Assembly: GCA_900319385.1 (NCBI GenBank)
Contig: ONOG01000017.1
Location: forward strand, 1-53,991
Source of the DNA: an uncultured Prevotellaceae bacterium
Lineage (GTDB): Bacteria; Bacteroidota; Bacteroidia; Bacteroidales; Bacteroidaceae
DNA length: 53,991 nt
Direction: 5' to 3'
A program made the position numbers and the translations under genes. The number at the start of each line of letters is the position of its first letter. The first letter of the stretch is position 1. Below are positions 42,618 through 49,985 of this stretch, piece by piece. The notes beneath the pieces are model-generated. The model was not told the DNA's origin, ran no database searches, and worked only from the letters and a program-made list of their open reading frames with translations.

Positions 42618-43934
42618 ATGTTAACACTTAAACTTATTACTGAAGAGACCGAACGCGTGGTCGCCGGTCTGGAGAAGAAGCACTTCGACGGTGCTCGCGA
42701 GGCTGTGGAACGCGCCATTGCCCTCGACAAAATGCGTCGCGAAACGCAGACGAAGCTCGATGCCACCCTGGCTGAGAGCAAGAAATACGCAGCCCAGATC
42801 GGTGCGCTGATGAAGCAAGGAAAGCGTGAAGAGGCCGAAGCAGCCAAAGCCGAGGTCGGTCAGCTGAAAGAACTGACTACCCAGCTGCAGGCTCAGATGA
42901 AGGAGGCCGAGGACGAACTCACCCGCCACCTCTGCACGATCCCCAATATCCCCTACGACGAAGTGCCCCAAGGTGCTCACGCCGAGGACAACCGCGTGGT
43001 GAAGAGCAACCTCAAGGAGTGTGTCGAAGGCGACACCGTGGGCAACTGGACAGCCAATCCCGTTGTAGAATCGGCTCGCCTCCCCCACTGGGAACTGGCC
43101 AAGAAGTATAACCTCATCGACTTCGACCTGGGTGTGAAAATCTCGGGCGCCGGCTTCCCCGTCTATATCGGAAAGGGAGCACGACTGCAACGCGCCCTCA
43201 TCAACTTCTTCCTCGACGAAGCCCGCAAGAGCGGTTACACCGAAATCATGCCGCCCACCGTCGTCAACGCCGACAGCGGATATGGCACAGGACAGCTGCC
43301 CGACAAGGAAGGCCAGATGTACCACTGCGAGGTGGACGACCTCTACCTGATTCCCACCGCCGAGGTGCCTGTGACGAATATTTACCGCGACGTCATCCTC
43401 GACGAACACGACCTGCCCATCAAGAACTGCGCCTACACCCAGTGCTTCCGCCGCGAAGCCGGCAGCTACGGTAAGGATGTGCGCGGCCTGAACCGCCTGC
43501 ACGAATTCTCGAAGATTGAGATTGTGCGCATCGACAAGCCGGAACACTCGAAGGAGAGCCACAAAGAAATGCTCGAACATGTGGAGGGTCTGCTCAAGAA
43601 ACTCGAACTGCCCTACCGCATCCTGCTGCTCTGCGGCGGCGACCAGAGCTTCACCTCAGCCATCTGCTACGACTTCGAGGTGTATAGCGAAGCGCAGAAG
43701 CGCTGGCTCGAAGTCTCGTCGGTCAGCAACTTCGACACCTATCAGGCCAACCGCCTGAAGTGCCGCTATCGCAATGCGGAGACCAAGAAGACACAGCTGT
43801 GCCACACCCTCAACGGCTCTGCACTGGCCCTGCCTCGCATCGTGGCCGCCCTGCTGGAGAACAACCAGACCCCCGACGGCATCCGCATTCCGAAGGCTCT
43901 GCAGCCTTACACCGGCTTCGACATCATCGACTAA
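42618..43934 (+). CDS. serS: Seryl-tRNA synthetase
   Basis: A 438-aa class II synthetase charging tRNA-Ser (and tRNA-Sec where present) with serine. Residues ~1-105 form the antiparallel coiled-coil tRNA arm (ERAIALDKMRRETQTKLDAT and KQGKREEAEAAKAEVGQLKE). The catalytic core has motif 1 around GARLQRALINFFLDEARKSG, the Ser/ATP pocket IPTAEVPVTNIYRD, motif 2 TQCFRREAGSYGKDVRGLNR and motif 3 NGSALALPRIVAALLEN. Slightly longer than the ~425 of many bacteria. The gene lies 4 bp after tcdA. It is followed by a nested inverted-repeat element (43952-44132) that probably ends the transcript. Confidence 0.97.
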   Translation: MLTLKLITEETERVVAGLEKKHFDGAREAVERAIALDKMRRETQTKLDATLAESKKYAAQIGALMKQGKREEAEAAKAEVGQLKELTTQLQAQMKEAEDELTRHLCTIPNIPYDEVPQGAHAEDNRVVKSNLKECVEGDTVGNWTANPVVESARLPHWELAKKYNLIDFDLGVKISGAGFPVYIGKGARLQRALINFFLDEARKSGYTEIMPPTVVNADSGYGTGQLPDKEGQMYHCEVDDLYLIPTAEVPVTNIYRDVILDEHDLPIKNCAYTQCFRREAGSYGKDVRGLNRLHEFSKIEIVRIDKPEHSKESHKEMLEHVEGLLKKLELPYRILLLCGGDQSFTSAICYDFEVYSEAQKRWLEVSSVSNFDTYQANRLKCRYRNAETKKTQLCHTLNGSALALPRIVAALLENNQTPDGIRIPKALQPYTGFDIID

Positions 43935-43951
43935 GGAACATACGGCACCAG

Positions 43952-44132
43952 AAAAGCCTCCCACAGTTCCCCTACAGCCTCCCCCCAGCCCCCTCCGAAG
44001 GAGGGGGAGAAAGGTCGTGCAAAATAGAACGCCCTGCAACATGGAATCGTTTGAAACGAAAACATGTTGCAGGGCGTTGCTTGATGTGCTTCGCTCTCCC
44101 CCTCCTTCGGAGGGGGCTGTGGGGAGGCTTTT
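43952..44132. repeat. 181-bp nested inverted-repeat element
   Basis: Outer arms AAAAGCCTCCC (43952-43962) and GGGAGGCTTTT (44122-44132); then AGCCCCCTCCGAAGGAGGGG (43987 on) against CTCCCCCTCCTTCGGAGGGG (44096 on), each itself a palindrome; centre AACGCCCTGCAACATG (44028-44043) against CATGTTGCAGGGCGTT (44063-44078), a perfect 16-bp stem. There is no coding frame. It fills the gap between serS and the blaI-like gene and could be a MITE or a strong terminator. Confidence 0.65.
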
Positions 44133-44198
44133 GGTGGTGAGTCTGTGAGGAGGGGAAACTTTTTCAACATTTAACTGATGTTAAACAATTCGGAAAAA

Positions 44199-44231
44199 TT
44201 TGGAAGAAAGGCTGAAAAAGCATTACCTTTG
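44199..44231 (+). promoter_or_regulatory. Bacteroidota-type promoter for the blaI-like operon
   Basis: TTTG 44199-44202, a 21-bp spacer, TACCTTTG 44224-44231; start codon at 44284. Confidence 0.65.
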
Positions 44232-44236
44232 CAGCG

Positions 44237-44258
44237 TTCAACAAAAATAAATGTTGAA
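44237..44258 (+). promoter_or_regulatory. Putative operator of the BlaI-like repressor
   Basis: A perfect dyad TTCAACA (44237-44243), 8 bp, TGTTGAA (44252-44258) lies where the transcript should start. A second dyad AACAT-N7-ATGTT is at 44166-44182, upstream of the -33 box. BlaI/MecI-family repressors bind such dyads over their own promoters, so autoregulation is likely. Confidence 0.5.
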
Positions 44259-44283
44259 ACACACCACATCAATACAACTTGTT

Positions 44284-44646
44284 ATGCTAAAACTGACACA
44301 AAAAGAAGAGGAAGTGATGGAGCGCATCTGGGAGGCTGGTGAATGCACGCCGAAAGAGGTGCTGGCCACGTACGACGAACCGCGGCCGCTCATCACGAGC
44401 ATTTCAAACACATTCCAGTCGCTCGAACGTAAGGGGTTCCTCACACATCGCCAGCAAGGTCGAGGCTATGTCTATATCCCTGCGGTGGAGAAGAAGGACT
44501 ACGGACGTTCGCGTCTGGGAACGTTCATCGACAAATACTTCGGCTCGGACTACACCGACGTGGTGTCTGGATTCGTGAAGGAGGAAAAACTGACCGAAGT
44601 CGAACTGATCGAATTGTTGCACACACTCATCAACGAACGAAAGTAA
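44284..44646 (+). CDS. BlaI/MecI/CopY-family transcriptional repressor
   Basis: A 120-aa winged-helix dimeric repressor. The ATG at 44284 begins the family N-terminus (MLKLTQKEEEVMERIWEAGE); an earlier in-frame ATG at 44251 would add 11 residues and overlap the dyad operator. The DNA-recognition helix lies in LITSISNTFQSLERKGFLTH, the wing in GRGYVYIPAVEK, and the C-terminal helices (GFVKEEKLTEVELIELLHTL) form the dimer. In this family cleavage of the repressor, triggered by the partner M56 membrane protease, lifts repression. That partner is the next gene, 4 bp downstream. Confidence 0.92.
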   Translation: MLKLTQKEEEVMERIWEAGECTPKEVLATYDEPRPLITSISNTFQSLERKGFLTHRQQGRGYVYIPAVEKKDYGRSRLGTFIDKYFGSDYTDVVSGFVKEEKLTEVELIELLHTLINERK

Positions 44647-44650
44647 ATCT

Positions 44651-46501
44651 ATGGCCAGCTTTATCATCTACGTCATCAAGTGGGCAATCTGCCTGACGCT
44701 GCTCTACAGTCTCTACGGCCTGTTCCTGCGCCGCGAAACTTTCCACCGCCTCAATCGCGCAGTGCTCGTGGTCATCATGGTGATGAGCATGGTGCTGCCC
44801 TGTTTCCAGCTGACCATCCCCCGCCCTACACCGTTGAGCCTTGGGATGGAAAATCTCACACAGGTCGTGGAGCAGCAGGCAAGCAAGCCATCGCTCACGC
44901 ACAAGGTGGCAAGGGTGGAGGAACGAAGCGAGACTGAGATGAAAGCGAGAAAAAACGCTACCCTCCCCCAGCCCACACCGACATGGACGGGACTCCAGCT
45001 TGTCATCATGGCATATCTCGGCGGTGTCGTAATCTTCCTACTATTATATATATGGAGCATCTTGCGCTTCGTCTGGCTGCTACACCGTTCACAGCGTGTC
45101 GAATGCCCGATGGCACCGCGCTGGGTACATGTGGTCGTATCGCCATCGGTACAGAATTCCTGCTCTTGGCTTCGGTGGGTCGTGCTCAGTCAGGGCGACC
45201 TTGGCAGTTCGGTGATCGTGCGACACGAATGTGCCCACCTGCGCTGTGGACATTCTTGGGACAAAATCCTCTGCGAACTCACCTGCCGACTGCTCTGGCC
45301 CCTACCTTTCGCTTGGATGCTGCGACAGGACCTCGCCGACGTCCATGAGTTCGAAGCCGACCGCGCCGTCCTACAGGGTGGTGCCGACAAAATAGAATAC
45401 AACATGTTGATAATAAGAAAAGCCGCTCGCACCGGACTGCAGCCTGTGACGAACGCATTTAACGAAAGCTCAACAAAAAAACGAATGATTATGATGTTCA
45501 AAAAGAAATCCACCAGGCGCTCTGCCCTCAAAGCGCTATACGTCTTGCCGCTCGCTGCCTTCGCCGTCGTGGCGTTTGCAAAGCCCGAGATGATGGAACA
45601 GATTGAGGAGGAAGTGAAAAGAAGCCTTCCCACAGTCCCCTCCCAAAGAGAGGAAATTACCACCGCAGATGTCGTTGCTGAAACACCCAAAACCGAACCC
45701 GAAATTCCCGCGGCGGAGACAGTGCAGTACGAAGCCGCGCAGGAAGAGATTCGGGAAGAATTTTCGCCCGAACTTCTGCTCGACTCCACGATGACGGCCA
45801 TTGGCGCACAGAAGATAGGCGAGGGCGTCTATGTAGGACGCTTCGAACCAAACTTTTCGAGCGACACCATCCGTGTGGCAACAGTATGGCTCGACAACAA
45901 ACAGTCGGAACACACCCACGAGTACCGCTTCCGCGATGCTGTGGAGGGTACGTACAACATCGACCTGCAATGGGAAGAGCGCGAGCATCTGGGTCGTGGT
46001 TGGCACATCCGCTGGATGAAGCCCGCCGTCGAGGCTGATGCCGCACGCCAGCAGTACCACCGCAGCGAAGCGAAGTCCATCGCTCCCCTCTTCATGATAC
46101 CAGGCGAAGTGCCGAACGCCGAGAATCTGCCCACGTCGCAGGGCTGGCTCGAACAGACTGACAGCGAGACGCACTTCGTGATGCCTGTTCCTGCAAAGAT
46201 TGTCAAACTCGGCAACTTCACCCTCCGCACCCGACACGCCTGCCTGCTCGATCCCGAAACGGGCGACAAATACATGTGCCGCGGTGTGCGCATCTACACA
46301 GGCAAAGGCGAAGATCTCGCCCAGGACGTCTCGCTCGAGACGGAAGTGGACGACGACATGCTCCTCATGGCCACCTTCGTCTTCCCACCGCTGGACAAGA
46401 AGGTGAACCGCATCGCCCTCTACGACTACGAGACGAGCGAAATGTCCGAATTCTACAACGTGAAGGACATCACGCGAAAGCCCATGAAGATTATTCCCTA
46501 A
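44651..46501 (+). CDS. M56 (BlaR1-like) membrane metallopeptidase with extra periplasmic domain
   Basis: A 616-aa sensor protease. Transmembrane segments are visible at ~3-22 (FIIYVIKWAICLTLLYSLYG), ~38-54, ~117-138 (LVIMAYLGGVVIFLLLYIW) and ~293-310 (ALYVLPLAAFAVVAFA). The zinc site is HECAH at 192-196 in SSVIVRHECAHLRCGHSWD, with the third-ligand region DVHEFEADRAVL at ~230. The C-terminal ~290 residues are periplasmic: a Glu/Pro-rich linker, then a beta domain (~380-616) with TRHACLLDPETGDKYMCRG and IALYDYETSEMSEF, which resembles the following lipoprotein and not a penicillin-binding sensor. So the signal is unlikely to be a beta-lactam. Expected to act on the BlaI-like protein. Confidence 0.85.
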   Translation: MASFIIYVIKWAICLTLLYSLYGLFLRRETFHRLNRAVLVVIMVMSMVLPCFQLTIPRPTPLSLGMENLTQVVEQQASKPSLTHKVARVEERSETEMKARKNATLPQPTPTWTGLQLVIMAYLGGVVIFLLLYIWSILRFVWLLHRSQRVECPMAPRWVHVVVSPSVQNSCSWLRWVVLSQGDLGSSVIVRHECAHLRCGHSWDKILCELTCRLLWPLPFAWMLRQDLADVHEFEADRAVLQGGADKIEYNMLIIRKAARTGLQPVTNAFNESSTKKRMIMMFKKKSTRRSALKALYVLPLAAFAVVAFAKPEMMEQIEEEVKRSLPTVPSQREEITTADVVAETPKTEPEIPAAETVQYEAAQEEIREEFSPELLLDSTMTAIGAQKIGEGVYVGRFEPNFSSDTIRVATVWLDNKQSEHTHEYRFRDAVEGTYNIDLQWEEREHLGRGWHIRWMKPAVEADAARQQYHRSEAKSIAPLFMIPGEVPNAENLPTSQGWLEQTDSETHFVMPVPAKIVKLGNFTLRTRHACLLDPETGDKYMCRGVRIYTGKGEDLAQDVSLETEVDDDMLLMATFVFPPLDKKVNRIALYDYETSEMSEFYNVKDITRKPMKIIP

Positions 46502-46519
46502 CCCTCAACACTCCTGATT

Positions 46520-47179
46520 ATGAAACAATACACATTCCTCGCCGCCGCACTGCTCCTGCTCTGCGCCTGCGGCACACAGAAACAGGCTGTTTCCTCACTT
46601 CCCCTCTACGACGAACGGCCGGCGAACGAAATCCCCACCATCGAACGGCCGGCATGGCCCAACTACGACACGCAGAACGAAAACTCGTTCGCCGTCTTCT
46701 CCCACATCTATGAACCCCCTGTCCGTCAGGGACTCCCGCTGATGGGCAGCCAGGGTGACGGAAGCAACGCCACGTGGCGGCTCTATCGCTGCAAGGATGC
46801 CACCTACCTTACCTACGACTACGTGATTCCACAGGACTGGTTCTTCTTCCGTTTCACCACGGGCTCGTGCCTCATCGATGCCGACACGGGCGACCGCTAC
46901 CTGCTGCGCGAAGTCGAACATCTGCCGATGGACCAGTGCTTCTGGATTCACGGCATGACAGGTCGCACCATCCGTCTCGTCCTTATCTATGCCCCGCTGC
47001 CCGAAAGTGTGAAGCGCATCTGCGTCTATGAAGCCGAAGGCGAATCGCGACAGTGGATGGACGGCGACGCATGGCTGAGCGAAGTACACGACGTCAACAC
47101 CCTGCGCCAGCCCATCGTATGGTCCGAATCCAGGGCCGGCCGCATCCACACCGACACGGGAGGCCGCATCATCCGCTAA
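46520..47179 (+). CDS. Lipoprotein related to the sensor domain of the M56 protease
   Basis: A 219-aa lipoprotein: signal sequence MKQYTFLAAALLLLCACGTQ with a lipobox ending at Cys15 or Cys17. The mature part has SCLIDADTGDRYLLREVEHL and KRICVYEAEGESRQWMDGDA, aligning by eye with CLLDPETGDKYMCRGV and RIALYDYETSEMSEFYNV of the M56 sensor domain. It lies 18 bp after that gene. Likely a partner or decoy of the sensor at the envelope; the ligand is unknown. Confidence 0.7.
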   Translation: MKQYTFLAAALLLLCACGTQKQAVSSLPLYDERPANEIPTIERPAWPNYDTQNENSFAVFSHIYEPPVRQGLPLMGSQGDGSNATWRLYRCKDATYLTYDYVIPQDWFFFRFTTGSCLIDADTGDRYLLREVEHLPMDQCFWIHGMTGRTIRLVLIYAPLPESVKRICVYEAEGESRQWMDGDAWLSEVHDVNTLRQPIVWSESRAGRIHTDTGGRIIR

Positions 47180-47221
47180 AAGTTTTTCTTCAAAAATTAA
47201 GTTAGTTTGTACATAGAAAAG

Positions 47222-47421
47222 AAAGAGCCTATAGGCGCCCTGCATGGCCTGCGAAGGTCGTGCAGGGCATGGCCGTTTGAAGCACCGAAGCAGGACAATT
47301 CGGCGACTGTGTTTTCCCAGTCCGTTCATGAGTTGCCTGCCAGGCGATGATTCCGCCCCTCTGATTTTCCTCCATTTATGCTCTTTTTACGCATGATTTG
47401 TCTTCTGTTTATACAAATGTA
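47222..47421 (-). other. Candidate small minus-strand transcription unit
   Basis: Between the lipoprotein and nfnAB, on the minus strand: TACATTTG (-7 type, 47421-47414), then a 22-codon frame (47394-47326, MRKKSINGGKSEGRNHRLAG...), a hairpin GACTG/CAGTC, a stem GCCCTGCA/TGCAGGGC (near 47270 and 47240), and GCCTATAGGC followed by TCTTTCTTTTC as a weak terminator. Past the TGA the frame stays open for 41 more codons. It could be a small RNA, a tiny peptide gene or a dispersed repeat. The 320-bp gap holds nothing else except the nfnAB promoter. Confidence 0.35.
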
Positions 47422-47439
47422 GGAAAAAAGCAGGGATTA

Positions 47440-47471
47440 TTTGCTTTTTATCTCTATTCATCGTAACTTTG
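47440..47471 (+). promoter_or_regulatory. Bacteroidota-type promoter for nfnAB
   Basis: TTTG 47440-47443, a 20-bp spacer, TAACTTTG 47464-47471, 29 bp before the ATG at 47501. This also argues against starts upstream of 47501. Confidence 0.75.
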
Positions 47472-47500
47472 CAGCAAATTTCCACAAAAAGGGTAACAAA

Positions 47501-49864
47501 ATGAACAAGATTGTTAGTAAGGAACAGTTTTCAGAGAAAGTATTCAAGCTGGTAGTCGAAGCCCCGCTGATTGCCAAGGCACGCAAGGCCGGCCACTTCG
47601 TCATCGTCCGTGTGGGCGAGAAAGGTGAACGTATGCCCCTCACGATTGCGGACAGCGACGTGGAGCAGGGAACGATTACGCTCGTCGTGCAGAAGGTCGG
47701 CTATTCTTCGACCAAGCTCTGCGACCTCAATGCAGGCGACTACATCACCGACGTGGTCGGTCCGCTCGGTCAGGCGACACACATCGAGAAGTTCGGCACC
47801 GTGCTTTGTGCCGGTGGCGGTGTGGGTGTGGCTCCGATGCTGCCCATCATCAAGGCTCTGAAACTGGCAGGCAACCGTGTCATCTCCGTGTTGGCAGGTC
47901 GCACGCGCGAACTTATTATATTAGAAGAACAGGTTCGCGAGTACAGCGACGAGGTGATCATCATGACCGACGACGGCTCGTATGGCCAGAAGGGCGTCGT
48001 GACCGTCGGCATGGAACAGGTGATTCAGCGGGAGAAGGTCGATAAGTGTTTCGCCATCGGCCCCGCCATCATGATGAAGTTCTGCTGTCTGCTCACCAAG
48101 AAATATAACGTTCCCACCGACGTGTCGCTCAACACCATCATGGTCGATGGTACAGGTATGTGCGGTGCCTGCCGCATCACGGTGGGCGGTCAGACCAAGT
48201 TCGTCTGCGTCGATGGCCCCGAGTTCGACGGCCATCAGGTGGATTTCGACGAGATGTTCAAGCGCATGGGAGCTTTCCGCGACATAGAGTTGGAAGAGAT
48301 GAAGAAGCTGGAGGAGCACGTGGCTGCGTCGGCACCTGCGTGCAGCGCCTCTGCGGCTGAACCTGCCAACAAGCCACAATCTGCCTCTGGAGAAGACGGC
48401 AAGGCTGCGCTCGCTGAACTCACCGACCGCAACGCAGCATGGCGAGAAGAGCTCCGCAGCAGCATGAAACCCAAGGAGCGCACTCAGATTGAGCGCTGTG
48501 TGATGGGCGAGCTCGACCCTGTCTATCGTGCAACGACGCGCACTGAGGAGGTGAATATCGGACTGACCGAGGAGCAGGCTCTGACCGAGGCCAAGCGCTG
48601 TCTGGACTGCCCCAATCCGACCTGTATGGAGGGATGCCCCGTCAGCATCAACATCCCGTCGTTCGTCAAGAACATCGAACGCGGACATTTCCTCGATGCA
48701 GCCCGCGTGCTCAAATCAACATCGTCGCTGCCCGCCGTGTGCGGACGTGTATGTCCGCAGGAGAAGCAGTGTGAGTCGCGCTGCATCCATGTCAAGATGA
48801 AAGGAAAGCCTGTTGCCATCGGTTACCTGGAGCGTTTCGCCGCCGACTACGAACGTGAGAGCGGTCGGATGTCGCTGCCCGAGCAGGCTCCGAAGAACGG
48901 TAAGAAGGTGGCCATCGTGGGTTCTGGCCCAGCCGGACTGTCCTGTGCCGGCGACCTCGCCAAACTTGGCTACGACGTCACCGTGTTCGAAGCTCTGCAT
49001 GAAATCGGCGGCGTACTGAAGTACGGCATTCCCGAATTCCGTCTGCCCAACGCCATCGTCGATGTCGAGATTGACAACCTGCGCCAGATGGGTGTTACCT
49101 TTGTCAAGGACTGCATCGTCGGCAAGACTATAACCATCCAAGAACTGGAAAACGAAGGCTACAAGGCTATTTTCGTGGCGTCGGGTGCCGGTCTGCCCAA
49201 CTTCATGAACATCCCTGGCGAAAACAGCACGGGCATCATGTCGAGCAACGAATACCTCACCCGTGTCAACCTCATGGACGCATCGAACCCAGAGAGCGAC
49301 ACCCCCATCAACAAGGCGAAGAGCGTGATGGTGGTCGGTGGCGGCAACACGGCGATGGACTCCTGCCGCACTGCCAAGCGACTGGGGGCAGAGCACGTAT
49401 TCATCGCCTATCGTCGCAGCGAGGCCGAAATGCCGGCTCGACTCGAGGAAGTGAAGCACGCCAAGGAGGAGGGTATCGAATTCCTCACCCTGCACAACCC
49501 CATCGAATACATTGCCGACGAGAAGGGCAAAGTGTGCCAGGTCAAGCTCCAGAAGATGGAACTCGGCGAACCTGATGCCAGCGGACGCCGCAGTCCTGTG
49601 CCCATCGAGGGTGCCATCGAGACACGCGACATCGACATGGCTATCGTGGCCGTGGGTGTCAGCCCGAACCCCATCGTGCCCAAGTCGGTCGAGGGGCTGG
49701 AACTGGGACGCAAGAACACCATTGCCGTCAACGAGCAGATGCAGTCGAACATCCCCACCATCTTTGCCGGTGGCGACATCGTGCGTGGCGGCGCCACCGT
49801 CATCCTGGCCATGGGCGACGGACGCCGTGCAGCCCAGAACATCGACGAGATGCTGAAGGGATAA
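47501..49864 (+). CDS. nfnAB: Fused NfnA-NfnB NADH-dependent ferredoxin:NADP+ oxidoreductase
   Basis: A 787-aa flavin/iron-sulfur enzyme. Residues ~1-280 are the NfnA half: a ferredoxin-reductase-like FAD/NAD module (GTVLCAGGGVGVAPMLPIIK) ending in the [2Fe-2S] site DGTGMCGACRITVGG...FVCVDGPEF. An Ala/Ser/Pro-rich linker (~290-330) leads to NfnB: two Cys clusters (CLDCPNPTCMEGCP and CGRVCPQEKQCESRC), the FAD loop VAIVGSGPAGLSCAGDLA and the NADP loop VMVVGGGNTAMDSCRTAKR. NfnAB couples NADH and reduced ferredoxin to NADPH formation by electron bifurcation. The two are separate genes in many anaerobes and fused here, as often in Bacteroidales. Related glutamate-synthase small subunits are the main alternative for the second half. 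Confidence 0.9.
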   Translation: MNKIVSKEQFSEKVFKLVVEAPLIAKARKAGHFVIVRVGEKGERMPLTIADSDVEQGTITLVVQKVGYSSTKLCDLNAGDYITDVVGPLGQATHIEKFGTVLCAGGGVGVAPMLPIIKALKLAGNRVISVLAGRTRELIILEEQVREYSDEVIIMTDDGSYGQKGVVTVGMEQVIQREKVDKCFAIGPAIMMKFCCLLTKKYNVPTDVSLNTIMVDGTGMCGACRITVGGQTKFVCVDGPEFDGHQVDFDEMFKRMGAFRDIELEEMKKLEEHVAASAPACSASAAEPANKPQSASGEDGKAALAELTDRNAAWREELRSSMKPKERTQIERCVMGELDPVYRATTRTEEVNIGLTEEQALTEAKRCLDCPNPTCMEGCPVSINIPSFVKNIERGHFLDAARVLKSTSSLPAVCGRVCPQEKQCESRCIHVKMKGKPVAIGYLERFAADYERESGRMSLPEQAPKNGKKVAIVGSGPAGLSCAGDLAKLGYDVTVFEALHEIGGVLKYGIPEFRLPNAIVDVEIDNLRQMGVTFVKDCIVGKTITIQELENEGYKAIFVASGAGLPNFMNIPGENSTGIMSSNEYLTRVNLMDASNPESDTPINKAKSVMVVGGGNTAMDSCRTAKRLGAEHVFIAYRRSEAEMPARLEEVKHAKEEGIEFLTLHNPIEYIADEKGKVCQVKLQKMELGEPDASGRRSPVPIEGAIETRDIDMAIVAVGVSPNPIVPKSVEGLELGRKNTIAVNEQMQSNIPTIFAGGDIVRGGATVILAMGDGRRAAQNIDEMLKG

Positions 49865-49867
49865 GCG

Positions 49868-49904
49868 CCCCCTCCCACGACCCTCTCGGGGGAGAGGTCA
49901 GCAT
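49868..49904. repeat. CCCCTCCC/GGGGGAGAGG intergenic repeat
   Basis: CCCCCTCCCACGACCCTCTC followed by GGGGGAGAGGTCAGC directly after the nfnAB stop. Confidence 0.5.
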
Positions 49905-49916
49905 CTGTTCTGCAAT

Positions 49917-49952
49917 AAAAAAGCCGAAAGGTTTGCACCTTTCGGCTTTTTT
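49917..49952 (+). terminator. Intrinsic terminator of nfnAB
   Basis: Stem AAAAGCCGAAAGGT (49919-49932) with ACCTTTCGGCTTTT (49937-49950), loop TTGC, then more T. It overlaps the promoter region of the next gene, whose -7 element begins at 49956. Confidence 0.9.
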
Positions 49953-49955
49953 ATG

Positions 49956-49963
49956 TAATTTTG
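49956..49963 (+). promoter_or_regulatory. Promoter -7 element of the PD40 protein gene
   Basis: TAATTTTG, 22 bp before the ATG at 49986. Its -33 region would fall inside the nfnAB terminator stem. Confidence 0.5.
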
Positions 49964-49985
49964 CCTGCTCAACAATCTATTTCTC

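Noticed and set aside
44651..46501. Beta-lactam resistance sensor (BlaR1)
   Set aside because: The protease half fits, but the C-terminal domain lacks SxxK/KTG penicillin-binding motifs and no beta-lactamase gene is nearby.
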